Assembly (NCBI GenBank): GCA_019426215.1
Contig: CM033402.1
Coordinates: forward strand, 20,341,104 to 20,405,103
Reading direction: 5' to 3'
DNA length: 64,000 bases
Source of the DNA: Buddleja alternifolia
Lineage: Eukaryota; Streptophyta; Magnoliopsida; Lamiales; Scrophulariaceae
The position numbers were made by a program, and so were the translations under genes. Under the pieces are notes generated by a model, which was given only the letters and a program-made list of their open reading frames with translations, had not been told where the DNA came from and ran no database searches. How positions within the stretch are numbered: the first letter of the stretch is position 1; each line of letters begins with the position of its first letter. This document shows positions 12,096 to 22,514 of this stretch, in pieces.

Positions 12096-14957
12096 ATGGC
12101 GGAAAAACATAATAGGAAGGAGTACGATGTCTTGTCACGGTGCCACCGAATACATTCCGTAAAGTAATGGAAGAATTAGTTCGATTGATGTCGGAAAAGC
12201 ACCGAGAAGCAATAAAGAAGACTCTGTTCTTCTCATATATGAAAATTCCAAATATGTCCCATAGCTTACCTCAAGTTGGGGCACTATTACGGACATTCCG
12301 TTGGGAGAGTAAAGCATTTGTTTTTGGTAACAACATTAAAGTTCCATTCTTCGCATCCGAATTCTCCATTGTGATGGGGCTCCACGAGTTAGGTCAGGTA
12401 TGTTGACTTGGAAATGAATTTGGTGGAGTCCAAAACACTAAGTAAACATTTTAACGGGAAATTGAGTGAAGTGACGCGGGATAATATTGTTATGAAATTG
12501 TATGAGTTAGTTTCTAGAAAATCGAAGGGGAATATAGAGGATTTTGTTAGGATGTATGTTCTTTTTGTGTGTAATACTATTTTATTTCCTTGCAATAACT
12601 TTCGTACTCCTGGATCTTTGCTTGCTTACGTGGATGATTATGAATACCTCTGGGAGTATGCTTAGGGGCGTGCCGTTCACTCGTTCTTGATGAAGCAAAT
12701 CTGCGAGTATACTGCAAAATCGGGGCAAATGAAATACATCAATAGATGTACAATTGGGCTTATGGTTAGTTGTATTAGTTCTGCATTGCAGTTAAATAAA
12801 GTATGTTTTCTGGAAACCGTATTAAATTGCATAGATCTAAATACTCATTGCTATCTGCTTCATTCTAGGCTTGGGTTATTGAGCATGTGCGCTCCATGGG
12901 GACTCAACGTGTGGTGCGCTCCGTCCCACGGCTTTTTAAGTGGGGGAGGACAATCATCTCCAACGACATTGATGCTGTCGCGCGACAATTTAGAGCACTT
13001 ACTCCAAATGACGTAATTAGTGTGTTTACAATGTTTAATCTCCCTTAAAAATTCATTGCAAGTTTAAACTTTTATATTCTTACCAGATTATTGAGATGTA
13101 TACTTTCAAAGATGAGAAAAAATTTATAAAGCCAATTGAAGCAAGAGTTGTTGTTGATCATATTTCGGCTTTGAAATAAGAGGAAAGAAAAAAGGTAATT
13201 GAACGATTGGGCAAAAGGATTCTTTTACGTAAGGCAAGAAAAATCCTGACCGAGGACAATGACGCAGATGATGATGCCCTAATTGACACCCTTATTCAAT
13301 TGAAGAAAAGAAAAACAGAGGAGGAGAATGTTGGCAAATCTGGTGTGATGAAAGATAATGAAGACGAGAGAGAAGAGGCAGAGAAAGAGGAAAAGAAAGA
13401 AAGACATGAAGACACAGAGAGAGAGACAAAGAGAGAGTGAGGAAGAGAAAAAGATGGCTGAAGGGGAAGAGATAGAGAAAGAGGAAAAGAAATGTGAAGA
13501 AGATGTTGGTGACTCAAAGACACATCAACGTACCGGGTGTGAAGAGGTAAACCATTGATATACTGCATGCATTTTTAAACAAATTGTTATTACTAAGAAG
13601 TAAGAATTCATACTTTCTGTATTATTGCTTACTTGTGACAAATCACTACCAGGGTAAAACATGAATTTACATACTGCAGTTAAAGTATTCCATACGTCAA
13701 TGAGTAAGAACTCATACTTCAGTTAGTCTGATTTCGTACGTCATTTATAAGGGAACCATACTAAATTAAACATGACTTTGTATAATGCATTCATTAGGAA
13801 CTCATACTTCATTTATGCAAATATTTACTGCATTTAACACGAAAACATACTACATCTGAGACCACGACATGTATGTACAGATTCCAATTGAAGTTGATGA
13901 CAATTATATATCATCTCATGAAGTTGATAGTAAGAATACCCTTGAGCAGTACAAAGGGAGGATGGATTACAAGGGGCGGGCCGACCTAAGTGACAATGAT
14001 AATCGGATCAAAAATGCTTATATTGGTGGAGACATGCTGGAGTACAAATACTAAATATATTACTTATCTTTTTTTTATTTTAATTGATCTGTCTACTAAT
14101 AATGATAAATTTCAATTTGCAGTGTGCTTGTTTGGGATGCACCTGTACTTGATATTGGTCACAAAGAGTTTTGTGATCTATTGTTCGGGGAGGCACTATC
14201 CTCGTCTTTGGTGGATTGCTACGTGGACATTCTGTGTAACAATGTTGTTTCAACGACTGTTGGCCACTGCGTCTTGTACTCTCCCTCTTATTTTCAGGTA
14301 TCAATGTAGAAGACTTTAAAAAAATAATCGTACGTGTTGGGATTTTGTTAGATTGTAAATACTAACAAATTAACACTTGATAAACTGAAGTCGTTCTGAA
14401 ACTTTGCAAATTAAGCACGTTCGTCCGTCAAGATCAGTATGTAGGTGTTGCTGATAACTTGACTGAACATTTAACCAAATCTATACTGAAGTTGACACTG
14501 GACGTCATGAACACGTGCCGGTATATCATGATCCCAATTGTCGACGAATTCATTGGACACTCCTAGTTATTGATACGAAGGAGAAAAAGTTCATACACAT
14601 GAATTTTGTCTGGACCCCGAAGAATTCAGCAGCGGCAATACTCATTGTGAGTTCGTTTACATCTCATTTTAAATGAGTATTTAAAAAATATTAAAAATGT
14701 TAAATTCCTTTTTGTAGGCTAAGTGTTTCTCAAGTTATCTGAAAAACAAATTGGGTTATGATATTGGCAAGGGAACCGTGGAAAAAAAATAACGATTGCC
14801 GCCAACAAGATGGGGGGTGGATTGTGGGGTTTTTATGTGCATGTGGGCAGAGTGTTTTGCCGTAGATTCTAAGTCATTTTGGTTATATTACCAGAGCGTT
14901 GGGTTAGATTCTTTCCGGGCACGTATGGCCGCAGTTATTCTGAAACAGAGGGCATAG
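12096..14957 (+). pseudogene. Decayed Ulp1 / C48 cysteine-protease-family gene carried by the MULE
   Basis: Fragments in order match the plant Ulp1-MULE protein layout. First comes a DUF1985-like domain (about 12140-12405, with PQVGALLRTFRWES and FFASEFSIVMGLHELG), continued at 12408-13020 through GRAVHSFLMKQICEY and AWVIEHVRSMGTQR. Next is an intron, then a Glu/Lys-rich linker (13207-13560), and a C-terminal protease domain (14123-14957). That domain shows FCDLLFGEALSSSLVDCYVDIL, a catalytic HWTLLVIDT segment (His codon at 14551) and DCGVFMCMWAECF (Cys codon at 14823). The end is SVGLDSFRARMAAV...stop at 14955. Splice-like TTACCAG and TTGCAG sites separate the blocks. The ATG at 12096 is out of frame with the first block, a TAG at 12663 cuts the second, and frame changes precede both catalytic motifs. 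A working gene would remove SUMO or similar modifiers; this copy cannot. Confidence 0.75.
13560..13860 (+). repeat. Degenerate CATAC(T/G)TCA repeats in an intron of the Ulp1-like pseudogene
   Basis: Scattered phrases such as ACTCATACTTCA, CCATACGTCAAT and TCGTACGTCATTT recur between the acidic-linker block and the next block. They resemble eroded copies of the unit found in the array at 15021-15510 and share its orientation. Confidence 0.5.
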
Positions 14958-15020
14958 TTGATGACGCAATTAATGATGTATTGGATGATTGGTATGGTAC
15001 ATTTTTATGATATGAAAAAT

Positions 15021-15510
15021 ACATCATTTTTATTGTATCTATACGTCATTTAATATAATCTATACGTCACTTAAAATATAATCATACGTCAATTATATGC
15101 AGCCATACGTTAATAGATTGTATACATACGTCAAATGATATGTAGACATACGTCAATTGATTTAAATACATACGTTAATTGATATATATCCTTACGTCTA
15201 TTGATATATACATTCTAACATCAAATGATATGTATGCATACGTCAATTGACGAATATAAATACGTCATTTATCGTGTAGACATACGTCGATTGATAGGTA
15301 CACATACGTCAATAGATATGTATACATACGTCAAATTATGTGTAACCATACGTCAATTGATATGTATATATACGTCAAATGATTTGTAGCCATACGTCAA
15401 TTGATGTGTAGACATACGTCACTTGATATTATACACAGTCAATGGATGTGTATACCTACTTCAATTGATACATACATACATCAATTGATCCGTATATTGC
15501 GTATTTTGCT
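15021..15510 (+). repeat. Minisatellite array A, unit around CATACGTCAATTGATATGTA
   Basis: About 20 imperfect units of roughly 20-24 bp, each centred on CATACGTCAATTGA, all read in the plus orientation. The array starts about 60 bp after the end of the Ulp1-like pseudogene. It has no coding content. The central TCAATTGA is palindromic and TACGTCA contains a TGACG/CGTCA core. Confidence 0.9.
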
Positions 15511-15770
15511 CCAAGTATGTTGTTTAATGCAACCTACGTGGCATTATAAATATATATAACATGCCTAGGTATAAGCATGTGAATGGGTATTTCAAAACTA
15601 CAAACTCACATAATTTACACTTGTGATCACTAGTAGTAGTGTTTACACACTTTATGTTTGTGAAAGATATGTACCTTTATCGATTCAACTCCTATTATTC
15701 TCCAATAAATTGTATAATATAACTTTAAAATGTTACAAATATATACAATCATTCCTTAAAAAAATAATGC

Positions 15771-15860
15771 GTTTAGGGTTTCAGATTTAGGATTTATGGT
15801 TTACGGTTTATGGTTTAGGGTTTATGGTTTAGGGTTTTATGGTTTAGGGTCCATGGTTTA
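15771..15860 (+). repeat. Telomere-like degenerate repeat, GGTTTAGGGTTTAT
   Basis: Eight or so imperfect copies of GTTTAGG / GGTTTATG-type units lie between the two oppositely oriented minisatellite arrays. The plant telomere unit TTTAGGG occurs inside it four times but never in perfect tandem. The rest of 15510-15860 is AT-rich with nothing recognised. Confidence 0.75.
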
Positions 15861-17545
15861 CATCAATTGACATATGTTTAGATGTCAATTGACTTATATT
15901 GTATAATACATTGTAAAATACAGCGAAACATGACTTACTTCAACTGACGCATGTTTACCTTTAGAAGGACATATATATAGTTACAATCGGCGTATTTTTG
16001 CATATAAATTGAAGTATTATTACATATAAGTGACTATTGAAATGACGTGTAGGTACACATTAATGACGTATGGCTACATATCAATTGATGTATGGTACAT
16101 ATCAATTGGCGTATGTGTAAAATCAATTGACGTATGTATACATATCAATTGACGTATGCACATGTATACATTGACATATGTTCAGAAATCACTTGACGTA
16201 TGTATAATATCATCAATTGACATATGGCTACATATAAATTGACGTATGGATATGTATAATTGAAGTATGCGCATTGTCAATTCATGTATGCGAATGTATA
16301 ATTGATGTATGTCTACAATTCAATTAACGTATGCATATGTATAAATTGATGTAAGTATGACATCAATTGATGTATGGATTTGTATAAATTGACGTATGAA
16401 TACATATAAATTGACTTATGCATATGTATAATTGACATAAGAATACATATCAATTGATGTATGCATATGCATAAATTGACGTATGGCTTAATATTAATGA
16501 TGTATGTATACATATCAAATGACGTATGCATATGTATAAATTGACTTATATATACATATTAATCGACGTATTTGTATCGACAATTGACGTATGTATAATA
16601 TCCATTGACGTATGTGGACATATCAATTGACGTATGTATACACATCAATTGACGTATGACTACAGACCAATTGACGCATGGATATACATCAATTGACGCA
16701 TGCATACATATCAATTGACGTATGGCTACATACCAATTGACGTATGTCTACATATCAATTGACGTATGTATACATATAAATTGACATATGGATATGTATA
16801 ATTGACGTATGTACATTGTCAATTGACGTATGCATATGTATAATTGACGTATGACTACAAATCAATTAACATATCCATATGTATAAATTGATAGTATGTA
16901 TAATATCAATTAACGTATGAATTTGTATAAGTTGACGTATGAATACATATGGATTGACGTATGCATATGTATAATTGACATAAGAATACATATCAATTTC
17001 ATATGTATAAATTGACGTGTGGCTTAATATTAATTGACGTATGTATACGTATCAAATGACATATGCATATGTATCATTGACGTATGGCTACAAATCAATT
17101 GACATATGCATATGTAAAAATGATATGTATACATGTCAATTGACGTATTGATATATATATGAATTGACGTATGTATACATATCAATCGACGTATTTGTAC
17201 CCAACAATTGACGTATGTATAATATCCATTGACGTATGTGGACATATCAATTGAGGTATGACTGCAGATCAATTGACGTATGACTACAGATCAATTGACG
17301 TATGGATACATATCAATTGACGTATGCATACATATCAATTGACGTATGTATTCATAATAATTGACGTAAGGATACATATCAATTGACGTCTAACTATAGT
17401 TAAATGACATATGTTTACATTCAAATGACGTATGTTTACATGTAAAATTACGTATATGCAATTCCACTGGACGTATTGCGAATTTTAAATGACATATTTG
17501 TATACATGTAAATTGACTTTTTATACATTTTAATGGATGTATGGC
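15860..17545 (-). repeat. Minisatellite array B, inverted relative to array A (unit TACATATCAATTGACGTATG)
   Basis: About 70-80 imperfect units of 20-24 bp across 1.7 kb with the consensus TACATATCAATTGACGTATG, the reverse complement of the unit in array A. Internal segments are repeated at a higher order. The phrase around ATCGACGTATTTGTA(T/C) followed by ATAATATCCATTGACGTATG recurs 623 bp apart (16564 and 17187). Reading frames across it are only periodic Ile/Tyr/Thr runs and are not genes. Confidence 0.93.
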
Positions 17546-17766
17546 ATTAAATTTTTGTGCTATATTTACGTGCTATTTATATAAAAAAAAACATGAATTA
17601 ATAGTAAATACCACAAAACCAAATCAATAAATATGACAAAACGTGTCAACATATTCATAATAAATATACAAATCACTATCATTCAACAAAGACAAAACTA
17701 ACATCTGAAAAGAGTTTCAAAACAAATTTCCTCAGTAATGTCTCCAAAAAACACGAGTAGATTTAG

Positions 17767-17850
17767 GGCTTAGCAGGCAACCCTTTATGATATCTACTCA
17801 AGTCGCCCAACTCGTCACGCAATTTTCTAATCATTTATCCTCTTCGTCGT
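17767..17850 (-). pseudogene. Possible last exon of the MULE minus-strand gene
   Basis: After an acceptor-like TTTCCTTCAG on the minus strand comes a short frame reading MIRKLRDELGDLSRYHKGLPAKP and a stop. It is charged and could be a C-terminus. It lies in the same orientation as the broken transposase-like gene whose 5' exon is at 26471-26754. A stop directly precedes the Met codon, so the link is uncertain. Confidence 0.3.
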
Positions 17851-17989
17851 GCTGAAGGAAACAAAAACAATACAAGGTATTAGTGAGATAAAAAAAATGT
17901 AATAATGTCAAATACAACTAAACAAAACACTAAACGATAAAAAATGTCAAAGCATTAGTGTCACTGTCTTATGAGTTAACAGGTGTCAA

Positions 17990-18400
17990 ACTACAAATGT
18001 CCACAAGTCGGGGCCTTGTGGGATATAAAATCACTATACTGACTCTTCCTCACGGAGTCTGCATTCAACAGAAGCACCTGCAGATTCCACGGGAAAAGCC
18101 AGTGAAATGGTTCTATACCGCACTAGGTCCCCTATGTGAAGAACAACTACATTTAAAACATCTTTTAAAATGTGTGTGAAGGACGTACTTCAATAATAGG
18201 GAAATAAAACGTATGGTAGATCCCGTTTTTTGCCGGGTCCTCACGTATGGGCCTTGTGAGATATAAAATTACTATATTGGCTTTTCCAAATGGTGAGTGG
18301 ATTCAAAAGCGGCACTTGCAATCTCCATTGGAAAAGCCAGCATAATAGTTCTATACTGCACTAGGTCCCTACATGAAGAACAACTACATTTAGGTCACCT
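17990..18400 (+). repeat. Imperfect direct duplication of about 160 bp
   Basis: The segments at about 17990-18160 and 18243-18395 share GGCCTTGTG(G/A)GATATAAAAT, CACTAGGTCCC, GAAGAACAACTACATTTA and GGAAAAGCCAG with about a quarter of positions changed. On the minus strand both keep a similar reading (G..(S/N)IVILY(P/L)TRP), hinting at old coding sequence of the minus-strand gene, but stops interrupt it. Confidence 0.6.
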
Positions 18401-18429
18401 TTTAACTACCATCAACACATGAGAACAAC

Positions 18430-18785
18430 TGTATTTAGAAAGTACTGTTACAGCAATCATGAGCATAAACGCAGTATCGTTACAGTGATAATGAAGTATG
18501 TTTAAAGGACAAATGTAGTATTGTTACAGCGACCATGGAGTATGTTTAAGCACAACTGAAGTTAGTAATTTTAAAGGAACAGGAAGTACTGTTAATAAGA
18601 AAATGAAGTATGTTTAAAGAGATCATGACGTATGTGTAAACTGAAGTATTTGTAAAGAGAACATGAAGTAATTTTATTTTGTACACTAAGTATTGCTAAT
18701 GTCAATATGAAGTATGCTCAACTTGAGCATGATGTGTGTTAAAAGGGACAAATACAGTCTGTTAAGGCATCAAAATGAGTATGTA
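18430..18785 (-). repeat. Degenerate TGAAGTATG-type repeats next to the broken exon
   Basis: Recurrent phrases such as GAAGTATGTTTAAA, GACGTATGTG and ATGAAGTATG(T/C)T occur just downstream, in the minus direction, of the exon end at 18792. They have the same orientation as array B. They look like a mirror of the eroded repeats in the Ulp1-like gene's intron at 13560-13860. Confidence 0.5.
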
Positions 18786-18791
18786 AACTAC

Positions 18792-18842
18792 CTTATGGAA
18801 GTGCCTCCTTGGTCCCGGTAATCTTTGACGAAACGCAAACAT
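18792..18842 (-). pseudogene. MULE minus-strand gene, 3' half of the exon split by the copia element
   Basis: Continues the exon interrupted at 26471. Read across the empty site, with one copy of the duplicated AACAT removed, the frame stays open from ...VVDM into FAFRQRLPGPRRHFHK and reaches a donor (CATAAG|GTAGTT) at 18791-18790. This shows the copia element landed in coding sequence. The next exons toward 17.7 kb could not be resolved. Confidence 0.6.
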
Positions 18843-19349
18843 TGTTGGATTTTGTTTGAAAAAGCATAAACGCAGCGGAAGGGATTTCAAAAAATAAAAT
18901 GAAAACCCAATTGGTACTCTAATTCGCATAATTGAATCTAAAAGCGTATAACGAATAAAACTTACTCGTTGATATAAATATGATGATGGAGAAAAAATTC
19001 TTCTTCTCCAAACTCGAAATATTGAAGCTTCCAAATCTTCAATCCTTTGGTTTGATTCTTCAAACTTGAACTTGATCCAAACAACGAAAATACATCATCT
19101 CTAAATCGTCACGCACGGATCAACAAACGAAAAATCCCCTTTCTTCTTTCTCTATGGTCGACGGTTAGGTATAGAGGAGGGGCGGAATATTTTTCTTTCT
19201 TTTGAGAGTTATGAGAATTGTGTATTTTTCTTTATTCTTCTTCTTTGTTCTAAGTCAAAGAGTCCTTATATACCTCATGACTTAATGAACAAGTCAAAAC
19301 AAAAGAGCCCGAATATGTGGTCTCTCAAAGACGCCACTTTGAGGCCTCC
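18843..19349 (-). repeat. Truncated 3' LTR of the copia element
   Basis: Matches the 5' LTR from 24682 to about 25187, up to GCCACTTTGAGGCCTC. At that point the 5' LTR goes on for another 1.28 kb, but this copy jumps into reverse-transcriptase coding sequence. The element-strand U3 part of the LTR is what was lost. Confidence 0.88.
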
Positions 19350-19365
19350 TATGTGGTCTCTCAAA

Positions 19366-22300
19366 AGAGTTGTCCATCCTAAACCTCTTTAAGACCTTTT
19401 GTAAGTAAAGGGCTTGAGAGAGGCCTATCATTCTATTCGTTCTATCCATGTAGATATGGATTCCTAGAATATATGTGGCTTCTCCCAAGTCTTTCATGGA
19501 AAACGTACTCAAAAGTCACTTCTTGACAGTGGTGAGCATTCCTACGTCATTTCCTATAAGTAGAATGTCATCCACATATAGTACTAAGAACGAGAGTTTG
19601 CTCCCACTAGTCTTCTTGTAGACACATGGTTCATTTTTGTTCTTGATGAAGCCATATCCCTTAACTTCTTCATCAAAACGGAGATTCCAGCTTCTAGATG
19701 CTTGCTTGAGACCGTAAATGGACCTCTCAAGTTTATATACTTTATGGATATCGGACTCGGACACAAAACCCTTTGGTTGTTCCATATAGATATCTTCCTC
19801 GAGGAATCCATTTAGAAAGGCCGTTTTGACATCCATTTGCCATATCTCATAATCTAAGTATGCAGCTATGAATAACAAAATTCGGATGGACTTTATCATA
19901 GCCACGGGCAAAAAGGTTTCTTGATAGTCAATTCCTTCTCTTTGACTATACCCTTTCGCTACGAGCCTGACTTTAAAGGTGTCAACCTTGCCATCGCTAC
20001 CTATCTTTCTTTTGTAGATCCACTTATATCCTATAAGTTTTATACCTTCAAGACGATCTACCAAGTCGAGACATGGTTCGATTGCATAGAGTCCATTTCA
20101 GTTTCCATGGCTTCTCGCCATCTTGAAGCGTCGACATCCACCATCACTTGATCATAGGTACAAGGATCATTTTCATGACCATCTTGTACTACAGTGTGAA
20201 GCTCTCGCTCCCCCTGTAGTAGATACCCATACCTCTCAGGTTCATGCAGTATTCTACCAGATCTACGTGGTGGTTGTGCTACTATGGGTTTAGGCCTCGG
20301 TTCTTGAACAGATGTATTTGAGGGAGTTTCATTTTGTTCTTCTAGAACAATTTTCCTACCTTTGCCCGCTTCCAAGATGAACTCATCCTCAAGGAAGTGA
20401 GCTTGTAGGGCCACGATGATTCTTTAATCATCATGCAGGTAAAAGAAGAATCCCATGGAATCTTCAGGATAACCAATGAAACATCCCATTAGGGATCTTG
20501 CCTCCAATTTCTCCTCTTTAGTCTTCTTGAAATAAGCGGGGCATCCCCAAATCTTAATATGATTAAGACTCGGTTTCCTATTATTCCACATCTCATGTGG
20601 AGTTTTAGGAACTGATTTGGAGGAACATCTGTTCAAAACATGAGCATCGGTAAGGAACGCGTATCCCCACAACGAAATGGGTAAATCAGTGTAACTAAGC
20701 ATGGAACGAACCATGTCCAACAGTGTTCGATTCCTTCGCTCGGCTACTCCATTCAGTTGAGGAGTTGCTGGTGGTGTTAGTTGTAACATTATTCCTTGTT
20801 GTCTTAGGAATTCATCAAATTCGGCACTCATATATTCTCTTCCACGATCCGATCGTAGATTTTTTATATTTTGCCCAATTTGATTTTCTACTAAGGCCTT
20901 GAACTCTTTGAATCTTTCAAAGGATTCAGACTTTTGCTTCATCAGATAGACTAGACCAAATCTTGAATGGTCGTCAGTGAAAGTGATGAAGTAGTAGAAA
21001 CCTCCACGAGCCATTTCTCCAAATGGTCCGCAGACGTCGGTATGCACTAATCCTAAGACTTGCGTAGTCCTTTCAAAAGACCCTGTGAAGGAGGATCTAG
21101 CCATCTTGCCTAAGAAACATGATTCACATGTAGGAATTGGGTCCGACCCTAGTGAGCTTAAAAGCCCATCTTTTTCCATTTTGTGGATCTTGTGCTCTCC
21201 GGCATGGCCTAGTCTGAGATGCCACTTGAGTCTTAAGTTAGTTTCTCGCCTACCACGTTTACGTGTTACAACATTAACATCAGATGAATTATGGACATTT
21301 AAATAATACAAACCATTAACTAAACATGCATTGCCAACTAATTTATTTCCATAATAAATGTCACAATTTAATTTAGAAAAACGGAACGTATATCCAATCT
21401 TAACTAAGATAGGAATAGATACAATGTTCTTAAGCCCCTTGGGAAAAACCAAAACATTATCTAAAAGCAGTAAATGTCTAGAATTCAAATAAAAAGAAGT
21501 AGATCCGATCCTAGTAGCTGCGACGCTTTCCCCGCTGCCTACTTTGATCATCACTTCTTCTCGGCCCAACTTTCTACTTCTCTGTAGATCCTGATCCAAA
21601 CAACAAACATGGGCACTAGGCCCTGAGTTCAGAATCCACGAAGTAGAAAATACGGTCATAGAATAGTTAGTTTCAAAAACTAATAGTTCCATACCTTGTA
21701 CGCGTTTGCCTAATTTGGGACAGTTTCTCTTCCAGCGGCCAAGCTCACCACACTCGAGACATCTATCCGTTTTCTTAGGTCCTTTGCTCTTGTAAAACCC
21801 TTGAGCCTTTCCCTTACCCTTCTTGGTACCCCCTTGAGCTCCAAGCTCGCCAGACTTTTTCTTGTTGTTCTTCTTCTTAGACTTTTTGGGTCCAGAAGAG
21901 ATGACCAAGGTAGTTTTCTCTCCCTTTGGTTTCATTTGAGATTGTGCAGTAACCAACTTGTTCATTAGCCCAACTAAATTGTACTCTATCTCATTGCAGT
22001 TAAACTTAACCACAAATTGGGAGAAGGAATCAGGAAGAGACTACAAGATTAAGTCAGTTTGAAGGGTAGCATTCATGGTGCATTCGAGAGCTTCCAATTT
22101 CTCGATCCTCGAAATCATTTTGAGGACATGATCACCAACCTTCTCACTTTTTTTCGTCTTGACTCCGAAGAGCTCTTTCGATATCTTATATCGTGCAGTT
22201 CGACTATGCTCTCCATAGAGCTCTACCAGGTGAGCTGGGATAGCTCTTGCAGTGGGCATCTTATCATGTGACCTTTGAAGATCATTAGTCATAGATCCCA

Positions 22301-22514
22301 CCATGTATCCTCTCACTCGAAGGTTGTCCTTAACCCATTTTTCATGGGTTTGGACTTCTTCCTCGTTGGCACGTGTTCTAGCAGGAGCTGCCGGGATATC
22401 AACCTCCAAGACGTATCCCAATGATTCCATATTGAGGACAATTCTCAAATTTCTAAGCCAGTTGGGTCCAATCAGAGTATTATTTTCGAGTAAAATTGAA
22501 AGTGAGTTTGTCAT
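19366..22514 (-). pseudogene. copia gag-pol, broken and 3'-truncated
   Basis: Starts at ATG 22514 with MTNSLSILLENNTLIGPNWL, typical of copia gag (UBN2 type; ELYGEHSRTARYKISKELF). A zinc knuckle CLECGELGRWKRNC follows near 21750, in which the expected His is Arg. The protease motif reads LNSGPSAH near 21630, with the catalytic Asp replaced by Asn. Integrase keeps its acidic residues (HTDVCGPF, FTDD, RSDRGREY, NGVAERRNRT). Reverse transcriptase keeps YVDD near 19575 and ends abruptly at about 19366 after LKRFRMDNS. In-frame stops lie at 22041-22043 (TAG), 20424-20426 (TAA) and 19513-19515 (TGA), and a frame change near 20060. The element needed this polyprotein for its particle, cDNA synthesis and integration; this copy cannot supply it. 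Confidence 0.9.

Noticed and set aside
13296..13568. Minus-strand Ser/Leu/Phe-rich frame
   Set aside because: It is the antisense shadow of the Glu/Lys-rich linker of the Ulp1-like pseudogene.
16313..17272. Minus-strand frames rich in Ile, Tyr, Ser and Thr
   Set aside because: These are periodic translations of the minisatellite unit, not genes.
15021..17545. Regularly repeated array that might be taken for CRISPR
   Set aside because: Units are direct imperfect minisatellite repeats without unique spacers, in a plant genome, with no cas genes.
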